From contig MU270037.1 of the NCBI GenBank assembly GCA_021432635.1, positions 330,047 to 394,046 on the forward strand: a DNA stretch of 64,000 nt. The letters run 5' to 3'. The notes beneath the pieces are model-generated. The model had not been told where the DNA came from. It made no database searches and saw nothing but the letters and a program-made list of their open reading frames with translations. Source of the stretch: Thozetella sp. PMI_491. Its lineage: Eukaryota > Ascomycota > Sordariomycetes > Chaetosphaeriales > Chaetosphaeriaceae. The position numbers and the translations under genes were made by a program. Positions 12,101 to 23,749 of the stretch are shown piece after piece. Each line of letters begins with the position of its first letter. The stretch's first letter is position 1.

Positions 12101-15100
12101 GATGCTCTTTCGACGGGACGATCTAGTTTGGAGGGTACACGGGAGGAAGATGGCCTAGGAAGGCTGGTGGTAGCGGGATCGAGGAATGCGCGAAGAAACT
12201 CTAAGGAATGCGCGAAAGCGACGAGGTGGTATGCACTGGTCAGATTCGCATTTCGACCGATCAACGGTATCGATGGGGAACAGCGCGAGAGGTCGAAGGA
12301 CGAAAGGCTGGATTTTGTTGCCATGGGTGAAAGGAGAGCGGCATTCTGTGAAGGAGACCTAGCGGCCGTGTGGCACAGGGTTAGTCGGTCAGCTCGACCC
12401 AAACCCCCCCCCCCCCTTCCGGTCAAGTACGCCATGCATTCCTCAACAACAAAACAACAAAGACTCAGCTGATCTGATCTGCACTATCAGACAGTTGGGA
12501 GAGAAGGCTTTGACGTGAATTTGCTGAACCTTTTTCGGTTTGGTCTCCAGGAGGACGCCTCCCAATTCGAACAACATGGTGAACCTGGCGGATGGACTGC
12601 CTGCCTTCAGCTCGGCTGCTTCACTTTCGCCTGCTCGCTAGGACAGGCCCCCGAGCAAGCGTCATGCCTGTCCCACTGACACAAAGCCAAATTAGGTAGC
12701 CACCTCGTGGCCCTTCAGTCTGAACCACAAAACTCCCAAATTGACAGTGTGAGGCCGCTAGCCAAGCTACTCAGCGACCATCCTTCGCCGACCCTGGCAG
12801 AGCAAATGCTATGAACGGTACCTACGCTCCGCCTTAGCGCCGGGGAACGATTCCGGGTCATAGGTGTTGGTTCGCGACTTTGTTACGGGAATACCGGCTG
12901 GCCAATCGCTACCTCCCTAATTCTCAAGGTCTTCGTCACACGGAGCCAACATGGCACGGTCTGCTTACCGCTAACCACAAAAACCGCGAGTTATCGGTGG
13001 GCCTCGACTGGCCACATTCTACTCCCAGGTGGACCTATTTACTCGGCAGCTCGCCCGCCCACTCCCTCTCTCCCCTCCCCTCCCCCCTCTTCCCCGCGCG
13101 TACTACGCGCCTCTCACAACAAACCACTGGTACGCGTGGCCCGAAGCTGGAGAATTCGGGAGTCTTCTACGGGCTAGCAGTACTCTATGAGGGGGCAGGC
13201 GGGCCTTTGACACGTCTGAACCTTCACTAACCTGGCTAGCGACCCCCCTGCCCCCTTCCCTCCCAGGTCGTCCTCAGCCTGATTCCGAGCTATAGCCGCC
13301 AGGTTTACCCCATTAAATCGAGGTAGTGGGAGGCGCTCAGGCGCTGCACTAACGGAGCTATTTCTCCGCATTGCGGATACCGCGTGAGCCTGGGAGAGCC
13401 TAAGAGTATACTGGATACAGTGATTGCTCTACGGCCGCAAGCTCGGACAGGGGAATCACTGAGTAACACTCGCCCTGGATTAGAAATGAACGATAAGAGA
13501 AAGTTAGAGAGAATGTACTGGTCAATATGTCTGCCTCAAATTTCCAACTTCTTGCGCACTTGGCTCGTATCGTAGACCTCCTAGGGAGGGATCCGTTGCT
13601 TCGTAGCGTTGCAGTAGCCATCGCGAGAGATAGATACAGACATGGGGCAAGCTCTAGGATCCCTTTACCGCGGATCATCGCCGAACGCTAGCGCATACTA
13701 CCTAACATCCCACACCGGCTAGCAGCATTGTAGCCCCCAGATCGTGGAGTACAATAGGTAAGCCGCCCTGATGAGTCGTGAATTAGGTCGAATCTTTGAC
13801 CCCCCACCCCGCCTACCCCTCCCTATGACCTATTCCTTGGTACTCTCCGAGGAAGAGCTATTGTTATATGTCCTTTGGAAGATTTCGAGGCTGTCAGCAA
13901 CTCGAGCCCCGGAAGCTGGAGCCGCGATGGATACTTGGAACCTGAAATACGATGCAGGTTCCTCATGCCATTTCTGGAGTGTGAAGACATGCAACGCGTA
14001 GCTAATCCATTTTGCGGATAGCAAAATGCTTGGCGGTTGGTCTTCCTGGGAGGGAGCACTGTATCTTTGAGTAAACACTTAAAGTCTGATGCTAGGATGA
14101 TTCAAACGAGAGCTTGAGGTATACACATGCAGTAGCAAAAGCGTCCTAAGGGCCACCTACGTCTTGGAAGACATTATAGTGGCGACAGATGGGGCCTTCG
14201 TCAGATGTTATCTTTGGGGCTCTGGGAGAGTTAGAAGCATGCATTTGCATCAAGGGGTCTGGTTGAAACTTGCCTACTTTGGGGGTACACTTCTTTCTTC
14301 GTTTCCAGTGTTGAATCACTGCTCTCCGAGAGACTGAAGATAATGGATGCAAAAGCCATCAGGTCGAAATGGGAAACGTCAGGAAGATATAACCACAGAT
14401 ATCGCTACTCAACTGCGGAGCCTCCGCGTCAGATTGGAACTGTCCGTTAGACAAAGGCATCGTCTGTGTCGTGACCCTGGCGGCGAGAGCCAGATCCGAG
14501 TTTAGGAAGGGATACCACAAAGGTACAGCATCTTCTAACTAGCTATCTTCGCAGCTGTTGAGACATTGCCCAGTGCTCATTGCCACGTAGGAGTGCAGCG
14601 AAGAAGCAATGAAGGCTTAAAAATATGGTAGCAATAGACGACAAAGGCTATGAGACTACACGATTTTGAGCTCGGAAGCCGAGAGGATGAGAGTACCTGA
14701 TAGGTTCCGGTCGTCCCGATACCCAAGGATAAGGTCACGACAGGATGGGCATAGAAACTGTCAGCCGCAAAATATGAGCAGGTGATCAACATATTGACAC
14801 TTTCCGACCTTGCTTTGCATGGCTTTTGCGTAAGGCAGTACGTCTCGTAACTGTTATGATCACCCCCATCGAAAATATGAGGCTGTACGCTTTAAATACA
14901 ATCTGAAGTTCTCTGAGCAACACGGAGGAACTATCTTCAGACGGAAAGAGGTAGGACCCCGGGCAGAGAGGGGCGGGAGCTCCGAGGGGCAACTGGTAAA
15001 AACCTCTAGAACGCGACTAGCAAGCCTTCCGCTTCTCCTCGGTACAACGTATTTCCCCTCGGGTGATACCAGACGTGAGGAGGTTTCGCCCGCTCATCAC

Positions 15101-17262
15101 ACCACCAATGGAGACGTCTTGGCTGTGCTGCCTTGCATAGGAGGCGCCCTCGGTCTCCGAGAGTTCACAGGGTGAGGGTGGAGCAGGCTGTGGATGATGT
15201 TAAGTGTTGAGACCCCAGGTATGGCTAAGGCTTTCGCTTAGGCGTATACCTAGCGAGAAAGGTAGGGGGGCATGCACCTATCAGGGCCACCGAGTAGATG
15301 TACAAGGATTGTGCAAAGGTATGTCACCGAAGAAGTAATCCTTCGAGAGTTGTCGAGCCGCGAGGGGTTGGTGATGCGTACGATCGATCAGAGAGCGATT
15401 TAGGACTGAGTCTCTAGCCTAGTGTTTGGGACGATGATTCTGCCACCTCAAAAATCGCAGTGGTTTATGTACTTTCCACTGGAGTTGACCCAGGGCATAG
15501 CCTAGGTTAGGTAGGGGGGCAGGCCGGGGGCTCGAGGGGTGTGGCCTGAGCGGACCCTTCGAGAATGCAATGCTAGCCTGGAAAACGCTAGCCCGTCCGG
15601 GGCATTACGGTGCACAAAGCCGAGTGAGGGCTACAGGGGTAAGACCCTCCCCCCTCCCCCCTCCCCCTCCAACACCCCCGCCTGTGCCCGACCTAGGTGG
15701 ATGGGCAGCATCACGATCCGGGAAGTTGGCCGCGCATGAGACTAGCCCTGCTCGCGCCATACAGCTCTTATCTAGCCTCGAGTGAAGACTGAAGAGGAGG
15801 CGAGAGGATCCATTTTGATGCACTTTTGCTGCTAAGAACTGTAGACTGACATTTTACCATACGCAAGCTTGCGAGTGGGGGCTCGAATGGGGGAAGGGGA
15901 GGAGGGCGGGAAGGGTGGGAAGCGTGTCCGAACTTCAGAAGCCTCACTTCCCCTGTGACCTCTCCATCGCTAATCTTAATGGCGCCGCAGAGCGCCGCAG
16001 AGCGCCGATCTATCGAATACGGAGTACTCGATTCGCGAGTTGTGCCAATAACTAATGCGGCATAAGAGGCCTCAAGAATCCCGGTCCTTGCATAACTAGG
16101 TCATTGGCCATTTCTTGAGCAGTCGTCCTCACGCTTTGGCTTTGTTGACGTTTTGGGAGGTCGCACACGGTAGGCGGCGAATGTTGTGAGCCAGTGATAT
16201 TCTTGGCCTCCAGCCGCGCCTGTTGGTCGCGGTGTCCGCCTCAGGCACTCATGCCCCTCGACTCCCTGCTCCTACTATGGGCGAAAAAAAAGGTTTTCAC
16301 CCCCTAGCCCATGCTATCTCTTGCAGCCAGCCACCAGCCAAGCCCGTATCCCGGTACTACCTAGGTGTAGCTCCAGTCAGATCGGGAATGCGGTATCGAG
16401 TCGAAGACCAAGTGCCTCTCGCCAATATCTTACCGTGAGCAAGCAACTACCTGGATTTGTCACGCCTTGTGGGCCAGCTCCTAGGCTCTGTCGCGACGCG
16501 CTTCGCCTCTGAACACGGTCGAGTAGGCCTCGTCCAGTCCTCGGCTAGCCTGATGTTGTTCTACGGGGAGAGGAGCTGAGCTATCGGTCGCGGCTACCCT
16601 GATTCCTGGAGAGCAAAGGTCTGTTCTAGTCCCTCGAGCTATCGCCCCCGACTGACACGAGTAGCGTATATATACCCATTTATCGAAGGAGCCCATCCCC
16701 TCGGTCGTCAGTACAAGCTCTCCTCGATAGTTGCTAGTTGCTACACCGACTTGCCTAATAGCGACGACACTCTTCCTCTACACGAGCACGATATCCCTGG
16801 CAGCGTGTGACGTCCCTGGCTGCATATCCTCCCCTACTCTCTCGACTATACCGAACATCTGTTGCTACGCGGGTAGGATTATAGGAGCTAGTGTGTTTGT
16901 GATGGCTTCAGCTGCACTCGATGCATCGAATAGGCAACGTCCAACTCCGTCGTGAACCCACTCCCCCCTCCTTTCAAGCCGAGAACAGCTCTCTTGCAGA
17001 TCGCAGATCAAGAGGAAGCAGCATCCTCGGTCCATATTGGTCTGGCAAAGGGTGCAAATATGTCATGGACTTCACCACTTCACGCTAGTGATCTAGTTCT
17101 ACGTCTGCACGGTTACAAGACCAGATTTCCAGGGATATCGACCATCAGTAAGAGCGCTTCCATATTAGCTTACAGCTGCCAATACCGGGATACCGGGTAG
17201 CGGTAGTCAACTTCAAGTCCCGGGGCTCAAGCTGAGTCGCCGTACCGCCAGTGCCAATTTCA
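9187..17262. other. Gene desert of about 8 kb
   Basis: Many open frames of 60-168 codons occur on both strands, but none shows a recognised domain, a signal peptide with a plausible mature part, or coherent splicing. Local features are homopolymer and low-complexity tracts: a C-run near 12405-12418, a CCCTCCC-type pyrimidine tract at about 15648-15675, and a short GCGCCGCAGA duplication near 15980-16004. I see no terminal repeats, reverse transcriptase or transposase fragments. It may be heterochromatic or contain long-decayed elements. Confidence 0.5.
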
Positions 17263-18600
17263 CTAGTCCGACTGTACGGTGGCCATCAGGGCGTTGTACG
17301 CACGCAAATCATCCCCTTTCTCCAGCGCCAGGCGAAACTCGTCGCCGTCCAGGTTAAAGTCGCCATAGGTTTCATCGACGAAGCCGTATGAAAATACGGG
17401 AGCCACGGGGTCGCTGTACATATCCTGGTCGTCCTGCCCACCGAGCGCGTCGTGGTAGATCGGGCTCGTCGGAGATTCCCCCAAAGCGAGCTGCGCGAGC
17501 TTGTGAACCATGCTCCGCCGATATCCGATCACGAACTCAGATAGTCGGACGCCTTCACCCAGTAGGCGCTCTAGGAAAGTGGCCCAGTCGCCCATGAACA
17601 CCTCTGCCGACGCGTGGCAGTTCCGCAGGACCACGGAGCGGAGCGTGTCGCTTTTGCTAAGGATAAACTCGGCGAGGCCTTGGCTGATGAAAATATCACT
17701 CAAGTCGAGGCTTTGGAGGACCGAGAGATCGTCCGGCTGAAGGGGAAGCACCACGTCGGCTCGTCCACCGGTGGTCCCGAATGGGCAGGTGGAATAGGCA
17801 CCAAACCTAAGGCGCTGCACCGACGTCAGGTGCTGGAAGAATGACTCGTCCAGATGACCCTCGAAGTCTAGGTAGCCCGGAAGCGTATTCGAGCACCAGC
17901 CCGCGTGGTTATTCCCTCCCCACATGCTCAGCCGGACCTGTTCTAAGCGCCCCAAGAATGCAGGCCAGGCCGGCGTGGAGAAAGTCGAGGTGCGTCTTGG
18001 CACAAGATCTGGCACCTCGAGCCTCTTTATCCGTACATTCATGGACAACGAGGCCCATACTTGGTCCATCAGCGCCCTCCAACGATACCTCGCCTCTTTC
18101 GGCCCCACGTCGGCCTCGGTTTCCACGTTCTCAAATGTGTAAATGAGATCACGACACCTTGTCACCTCGCCCTCGTCTTCAAAGCATAGTTCGTCGCCAC
18201 CGTCGAATTCATTAGCGAGAAACGCGACCCTAGCAGCGTTTACGTTCGGCAAGAGGACGCCAGACAGTGCGTCGCGGATTAGCGGCGACAGGAGCGGCGC
18301 CTTTCTCCAATCCTGCTCGGCGACCGCTTCTCCTTCCTCGTCGGGGTCCAAGGGCTCACCATGTACGCAACCGATGAAGTGCAGATCGGTGATGTAGGAG
18401 CCGTACTTGGCGCTCATCTCTAGAAGCCCCTCACCCGAGTCCTCGTTTGTGACCCGGACGGCGCGGAACACGACCCTGGCGAGAGACTGACGAAGATGAC
18501 AGCTCGTGGTGGCCAGTGACAGGACATCCTCCCAGAGGGCGTATTCCGCGATGGCCGACAGGAGTTCTAAAGGGAGCAGTTCCAGTTGAGAGGGAGCCAT
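17263..18600 (-). CDS. F-box domain protein
   Basis: Single exon, 445 aa. The N-terminus (residues 6 to about 45) carries an F-box: LELLPLELLSAIAEYALWED followed by VLSLATTSCHLRQSLARVVF. F-box proteins bind Skp1 and present targets to SCF ubiquitin ligases. The remaining 390 residues have scattered leucine-rich stretches such as LQSLDLSDIFISQGLAEFIL and LRSVVLRNCHAS, consistent with a degenerate leucine-rich-repeat recognition region, as in many fungal F-box proteins. The target is unknown. It is followed on the same strand by a methyltransferase gene, with no sign of a functional link. Confidence 0.85.
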   Translation of the reverse strand: MAPSQLELLPLELLSAIAEYALWEDVLSLATTSCHLRQSLARVVFRAVRVTNEDSGEGLLEMSAKYGSYITDLHFIGCVHGEPLDPDEEGEAVAEQDWRKAPLLSPLIRDALSGVLLPNVNAARVAFLANEFDGGDELCFEDEGEVTRCRDLIYTFENVETEADVGPKEARYRWRALMDQVWASLSMNVRIKRLEVPDLVPRRTSTFSTPAWPAFLGRLEQVRLSMWGGNNHAGWCSNTLPGYLDFEGHLDESFFQHLTSVQRLRFGAYSTCPFGTTGGRADVVLPLQPDDLSVLQSLDLSDIFISQGLAEFILSKSDTLRSVVLRNCHASAEVFMGDWATFLERLLGEGVRLSEFVIGYRRSMVHKLAQLALGESPTSPIYHDALGGQDDQDMYSDPVAPVFSYGFVDETYGDFNLDGDEFRLALEKGDDLRAYNALMATVQSD

Positions 18601-18885
18601 GGGAGCTTCGGGGCTGCGAAGTGGTGGTCGATGGGTGCAAGATAGGTAAGGTAGATAGGTACACTTGGTTAGATACGAATCAACAAATTCTCGGTCAACT
18701 TTTGCTCAATCGGTTCGAGCCGAACATCGCCCGAGCCAGCGCTGCCTAAAACCTGGTAGAGACGGGCGGGGCAGCTACACTCAGGTCTCTAGTGCGGGGA
18801 CCAAAGGCTGCTAGGTACCCAACCCAACATCACAGAGGTGCAGCTACTCGTCCTCCATGAGAGCTTGTAGGTGCCGACACTGCAT

Positions 18886-19746
18886 TCAGCTACGATTCTG
18901 TGCCACGTCCCCGAACTCAAAGCGGAGGTTAGCCTGTACATTCCGCATCCACGGGACGTACCAGAAGATGCTAAAGAGCAGGCGCAGGCGGAGAGGCATT
19001 TCGTGAAACCCCTGGTAGTCAGCATATCGGACAACTTGACGCAACCTGAGGCGCTCGTGCGCCTGCTCGATGCTATGGAAATCTTCTACGCCCCATGTGA
19101 AGGAGGAGTTCGTGTTGGTTAGGAAATCGAGATACTGCTGCGAGCGCATCGAAAGCAGCCCCACCGTGTCGAAGAGAAGCTCGCCGGATCCAAAGTGATC
19201 AACGACTCGGCGTATAAGATCGTGAGCCGTCTCTTCGGTCAGATACATGGTGAGACCCTCGGCCAGGACGACGGCTGGCTGCCCTCCTGGAATAGTCGAC
19301 AGCCACTCTTTATCGGTGGCGGAGGCGGCCAGTAGTGTGTAGTCGCCCTCTGGATTGGGCAGCAGCTTCTGCCGCAGAGCCACCATGTCGGGCAGGTCAA
19401 TGTCGACCCACCGAACGCTAGGGTACGATGGGAGTAGGCGCAGTGCCCGGCTCTCCACGCCGCAGGCTAGGTTGACGACGGTTGCGTCTGGATGTTTGTC
19501 CAGGAAAGCGGTTACCCAGTCATCGAAGGTTCGACTCCTCAAAGGGAGGAAGTGGGCGGTCGCCGTCGAAAGCCTGAACTTGGAGAAGTTGTAGCCCTCG
19601 ATCCGCTCTACCGCCTCAAGAGCCCATTTATCATGCAGCCTGGAATCGGGTTTGAGGGCATCTTGGGCCTTGACCCACAGTGTGTAGAGGGCCGTCTCGG
19701 GCACGCCACTGAGCTTGATTGCGACTTTTCCGGGTGGGGAAGCCAT
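18886..19746 (-). CDS. LCM/TcmP-type SAM-dependent O-methyltransferase
   Basis: Single exon, 286 aa from the ATG at 19746. An upstream in-frame ATG at 19815 would add 23 residues, but MASPPGKVAIKLSGVPETAL matches the usual family start. The protein belongs to the leucine carboxyl methyltransferase superfamily (PF04072), which includes PP2A methyltransferases and polyketide O-methyltransferases such as TcmP. The SAM-binding loop is VVNLACGVESRALRL, followed by VRWVDIDLPDMV (acidic ribose-binding residues) and VVLAEGLTMYL. The TcmP-like opening suggests a small-molecule methyltransferase more than PP2A methylation; the substrate is unknown. It lies between an F-box gene and an SDR gene on the same strand; no polyketide synthase is in the window. 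Confidence 0.85.
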   Translation of the reverse strand: MASPPGKVAIKLSGVPETALYTLWVKAQDALKPDSRLHDKWALEAVERIEGYNFSKFRLSTATAHFLPLRSRTFDDWVTAFLDKHPDATVVNLACGVESRALRLLPSYPSVRWVDIDLPDMVALRQKLLPNPEGDYTLLAASATDKEWLSTIPGGQPAVVLAEGLTMYLTEETAHDLIRRVVDHFGSGELLFDTVGLLSMRSQQYLDFLTNTNSSFTWGVEDFHSIEQAHERLRLRQVVRYADYQGFHEMPLRLRLLFSIFWYVPWMRNVQANLRFEFGDVAQNRS

Positions 19747-20788
19747 GTTGGGTCTGGGCTTACGGCTAAAAATAGCCAAAGAACCAGTGCAACGGGCCGG
19801 ATCTGGGGCAGGCACAGCTAAGAAGGAAGCTTAGGCGAACGAAGCCCGGCGAACTCCCTGCTGAGATCTCAAACACACTGATCCGGAGCAACTACAGGAC
19901 ATTGTTCACCCATTTAGACATGCTCTTATGAGGCAGAAACCGAGCGGGACCATCCTACCTCGGACCTCGGCACAGCTGAAAAGTCGAGTGGGGGCGCTGG
20001 GTGGGAAGAGAGGAAATGATTGCTCCGCCGCTCGAGCGCGTCGCAAGGGACTGCGTTGAGTGGTCCAGTCGGTCGTTTGAGTCACTCAACGAATAGCACA
20101 CGAATAGCACATTCAAGAACGCTAAAAAAGATCCTAGGGAGATATCGTGATAACGAGTAGAACTGGAACTAATATAAGCCACCTAGGCCCTGGGCCTGCC
20201 CTAGCGCACGACCTCTGCAGACAGACCTGCCGGGGTAGGCTCATATACGCATTCCTGCTTAACCGCGCGGCTTTGTTAGGGCAAAATATGTTATAGTATT
20301 GCCTCACCCAGTACTCGCATGCAAATACCTAGCCGCTAGTTCCTAATCCGAACCTCCTAGTCTTCTCATCCTATGTCCAGACTGTGCCCAGCTCGAAGAA
20401 GCAACGGTTGTCTCCGCCATTAAGGTTAAATCCTACTCGTAGACCAAACAGCCCCATGACAGCCACGTGAATAGTACAAGTCTGCAGACAGGAGACTTCT
20501 TCCTCTGCTGCAAGGCTCATGCGCGGCCAGACTACTACCCGGCTCTAGCAATTTCCCCATCGCTACAGTATGAGGACCCGGCCGTGCCCTTCTTGTGCAG
20601 CTGGGCTCGCGTTGACGTCTCGCGCAATAATTTGCAGGCAGGGTAAGCAGTAGTTCTAGTCAGGCGCATCCCCGCGTTCTTGTGCGGATAGCTTCAGCGT
20701 CTTCAGATCACAGGGCTCGACCCGGTCTCAAACCGAATAATCAAGAGTCTGTGATCACACGATCCCGTGTTGCTATTGAACGCATACT
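19747..20788. other. Intergenic, no gene seen
   Basis: Promoter side of the methyltransferase and 3' side of the SDR gene. Only short featureless open frames are present. Confidence 0.45.
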
Positions 20789-21869
20789 TCACTTTGGCAG
20801 TTCGGGCCGCTCGTTAGGTAGTTCTTTGAGTAGGCCTGCCCTGCTGTTCCTCACCCCTTCCTGGAGCCACAAAGGCAGGCTCTTCAATGAACGGAGGACA
20901 AACCCTATCGTCGTTGGCAAGATGACCTGGCCGCTTTCACCTTTGCGGACATGGTCGACCACCGCGTTGGCTACGAAGTCGGGCTCTAGTAAAGCGTCGT
21001 TGAACTTCCTAAGCTCCAGCAGAGGCTCGAGCAAGGGTGTTTTTATCCACGACGGATGGAAGATGCTAGCCACAGAAAAGGATTAGACAGCGCTTGAGAG
21101 GGTACGAAATTGCCTCTTACCTCGATCGAACATGCGGCGCCTTGTAAAAATGCCTCAACTCTTGGACGAGCCCTTCATGAAGCGATACCAAGCCGGCCTT
21201 GGAGCAGCTATAATCCACATTCCCTGCAATGGTCACAAAGCTAGCGGCGCTGGCTATGGAGACCACGTGTCCATGGTTATGCTTGATCATCGACGGTAGG
21301 AACTCTCGGATGGTGATAAAATGGGCCAGGATGTTGACCTCCAAGGTGCGTCTGTTCGATTCTTCGGTTCCGTCCAAAATAGGCAGGACGGTACCAACTC
21401 CGGCATTGTTGATGAGGACCGTCGGGTCTCCGATTTCCTTGCGGATCTGTGCTGCAACGTCGCGAATAGCCTGTGACGAGGTCACGTCGGCTTTGTAGTA
21501 GGACACAGAGGCAGGGAGTACTGTCTTCGGTGGGACCAGATCGAGAATGACGACCTTGCTGCCCTGCTGTGCAAAGCCGCGCGCCATGAGTGCTCCGATG
21601 CCGCTGGAGCCGCCCGTGACCAAAACGATCTCCTTGCTTGCATCCCACTTGCCCTTGCCGATGGAAAAATTGTTCAAGACTCGCCTGCTCAGAGCTGTGC
21701 TCAGCACATACGCAAAAAGCCCAGCTGCAAGCCATTTCGCGACTCCAGGAACTGTACCCAAGTTCTCCATGATGCCGCTTGCCGTGAGACTTCTGCTCCC
21801 AAGCCGTGCGGACAACCCCGAATACCCCGCGTGGAGAGCTTCTACCAAAGAGGAGCCGGAAGTCGACAT
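20789..21869 (-). CDS. Membrane-anchored short-chain dehydrogenase (RDH10/17beta-HSD11-like)
   Basis: NAD(P)-dependent oxidoreductase. Exons 21869-21121 and 21065-20789 are joined over a 55-nt intron (donor GTAAGA), giving 341 aa. An N-terminal hydrophobic segment (VAKWLAAGLFAYVLSTAL, about residues 43-60) fits an ER or lipid-droplet membrane anchor, as in retinol and hydroxysteroid dehydrogenases of this subgroup. The cofactor loop is LVTGGSSGIG, the strand-4 motif NNAGVG, and the catalytic Ser plus YSCSK (Tyr-x3-Lys) are present. After the splice the sequence reads HVRSSIFHPSWIKTPLLEPL, a normal substrate-loop region. Likely acts on a lipid, steroid or other hydrophobic alcohol or ketone; the substrate is inferred only by family. 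Confidence 0.9.
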
Positions 21870-22720
21870 GCCGTTCTTGAGTCGCTAAACTCAACGAAAT
21901 AGAATTTGCTTGCTCTGCGCAAAGTCAGAGGAATGACCAGTGGATGGCATTCTTATACAGAGAAAAGGAAACGGAAAGGGGTTGTCAAGAACTTTGTGTC
22001 GTAAACGTGTCGAGACCCCAGCTGTCCGTGCCCCAGGCCATCACAATGGCCATAACCGCATGTGAAAAGTGGCGGCGCTCGTGAACCTAGGCTCCGCCCT
22101 TGCGATTTGTCCGCGGCCGTTTCGAGTTCTCCACACCTCGCTGCTTGGGGCATCCGGCAGATCGCGCAACAGGGGTGAGGCCTGCTCACTGAAGCGAGAA
22201 CGACGAAGTTCAAGTTTCGACAAAATTTGGGGCCTATCGTATGCACCACAGGACCACAGGACAGCACGTACTTATGTTTAATGAGGAGTTTGGATCCCGA
22301 GTTGGTAAAGTTCGGACGGGCGCCGACCCAGAAATTTTGCGCATCCAATTCCAGCCATTCCCGAGCTAGGGAGAAGCGTGAGTCCTGTAAATCTTTTTTC
22401 TATGGATTGCAAGAGCCATAGGGATGCTACTCCAAGCCCTTTTCGTATCTAACCTACTTGGTGCGGCCTGTCATCTGACCCGGAGCAGCTCCCCAATAGT
22501 ATCCGCCCTCAACAGTACATATGGAATAACGAGGCCACTTCTTCGCCCCATTCAAGGCCGTGAACTGTAAATGACTAGGACGGTAACTGGGGCGTGTTTG
22601 ACTAGAAGTAAATGCGAATGCTGTAATGAATAGATATTTATTGTAAATAGGACGTCGCGATCCCTAAGCGAGCTCTACCCGCGCCTCCTCTCCCCCGGTT
22701 CTCGGAGGATGCTCTCATCG
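21870..22720. other. Intergenic, no gene seen
   Basis: Between the SDR promoter and the 3' end of the DUF1857 gene. A 131-codon minus-strand frame at 21953-22348 has no domain or signal peptide and is not called. Confidence 0.45.
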
Positions 22721-23319
22721 CTAGATTTTCCCTTCAGCCACCAACTTCCTCATGCCTTTGATGGTAGAGAGCACCGCGGTAATAGCTACCTATCCAAGAC
22801 CAATTAGCAAGGCAATCACTTCGCCAATAGAGTGCCACGTTCCCAACACACACACGCACACACACAATGGAGGTAACAATCTAAAACACGTACCTGCTTA
22901 TGCCGGTTCTCTACCTCAGTGGTCTCAGCGTTCCCAGCCGCCAGCTCAGGATGCTCCCAACCGAATAAAAATGTTAGAAAGAGGTCTCTGTCATCCTGAG
23001 CTTCGTTCCCCCAGCTAATGATGTTGACAGCTGTACTGCCGTCTTCCATTTCGTAGCTCAGCTGGCACGGCGGGCGCAGCCTGCACACTTCGCGGATCGC
23101 GTGTGCATGGGCGACATTGCTATCGCTTTTGAAGGTCACGGTGCAAGTTACCGCGTCGCCCGTGTCGGAGTGGATCTCGCAAGCCTCAACGACAGGGACG
23201 AAGTCCTGCGGCACCCGTGCCTTGTGCGCCAGCCCTGCCCATACTTGGGCCTTTGTAAGTACAGGCTCGGCGCCGGGGGGGTTAATTGGTGCAGTGTAGG
23301 CGATGTTGATGGCGACCAT
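22721..23319 (-). CDS. DUF1857 family protein (SRPBCC-like fold)
   Basis: Function unknown; the family is common in fungi and some bacteria and is predicted to form a hydrophobic ligand-binding cavity. Exons 23319-22894 and 22789-22721 are joined over a 104-nt intron (22790-22893), giving 164 aa. The start at 23319 gives the typical opening MVAINIAYTAPINPPGAEPV. An in-frame Met further upstream would add a long unconserved tail. VWAGLAHKARVPQDFVPVVE, the charged EMEDGSTAVNIISW region and GWEHPELAAGNAE are family features. The second exon ends HKQVAITAVLSTIKGMRKLV, the usual C-terminal helix. The intron contains a (CA)n microsatellite at about 22845-22866. Family call firm, role unknown. Confidence 0.9.
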
Positions 23320-23749
23320 GGTCTCAATTTTCGTATGGAACGAAACTTCTGAATATACTGAAGGATGCCAAAGCTGGGAGAATACCACGGCAGTTAAGGA
23401 GCGGAGTTGCTTATGGCAGCAAAGGTGGCGCCGAAATCGAATCTCGGCCCGAGAGGCGCAGCCTCGTCTTATCCTCCGCACTATTTTGCCCGATGACGGC
23501 ATATGTATGTGCAAGGAGGGTGGTAGTACAACATAGGGGTAGTGGGTCTCACCCCCTATTTTATCACAACAAGCCGGTTGAATATTAAACACATGTTTAG
23601 ATCGGGACCTTGGAACAACATAAATTAGGTCCAATATACACAGATCCCCGAAAGCAATCGGGTATAGCGTATCATGCTACAATCTGAGCGAATTTTGTAT
23701 CTCCGTCAATCGCCAAAACTCCGACAGCGCCAGGATCTGAAATCCATTT

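Noticed and set aside
16731-16955. Hydrophobic, cysteine-containing frame resembling a secreted protein
   Set aside because: It has no ATG near its start and no conserved pattern.
22845-22866. (CA)n tract as a possible coding repeat
   Set aside because: It lies inside the intron of the DUF1857 gene.
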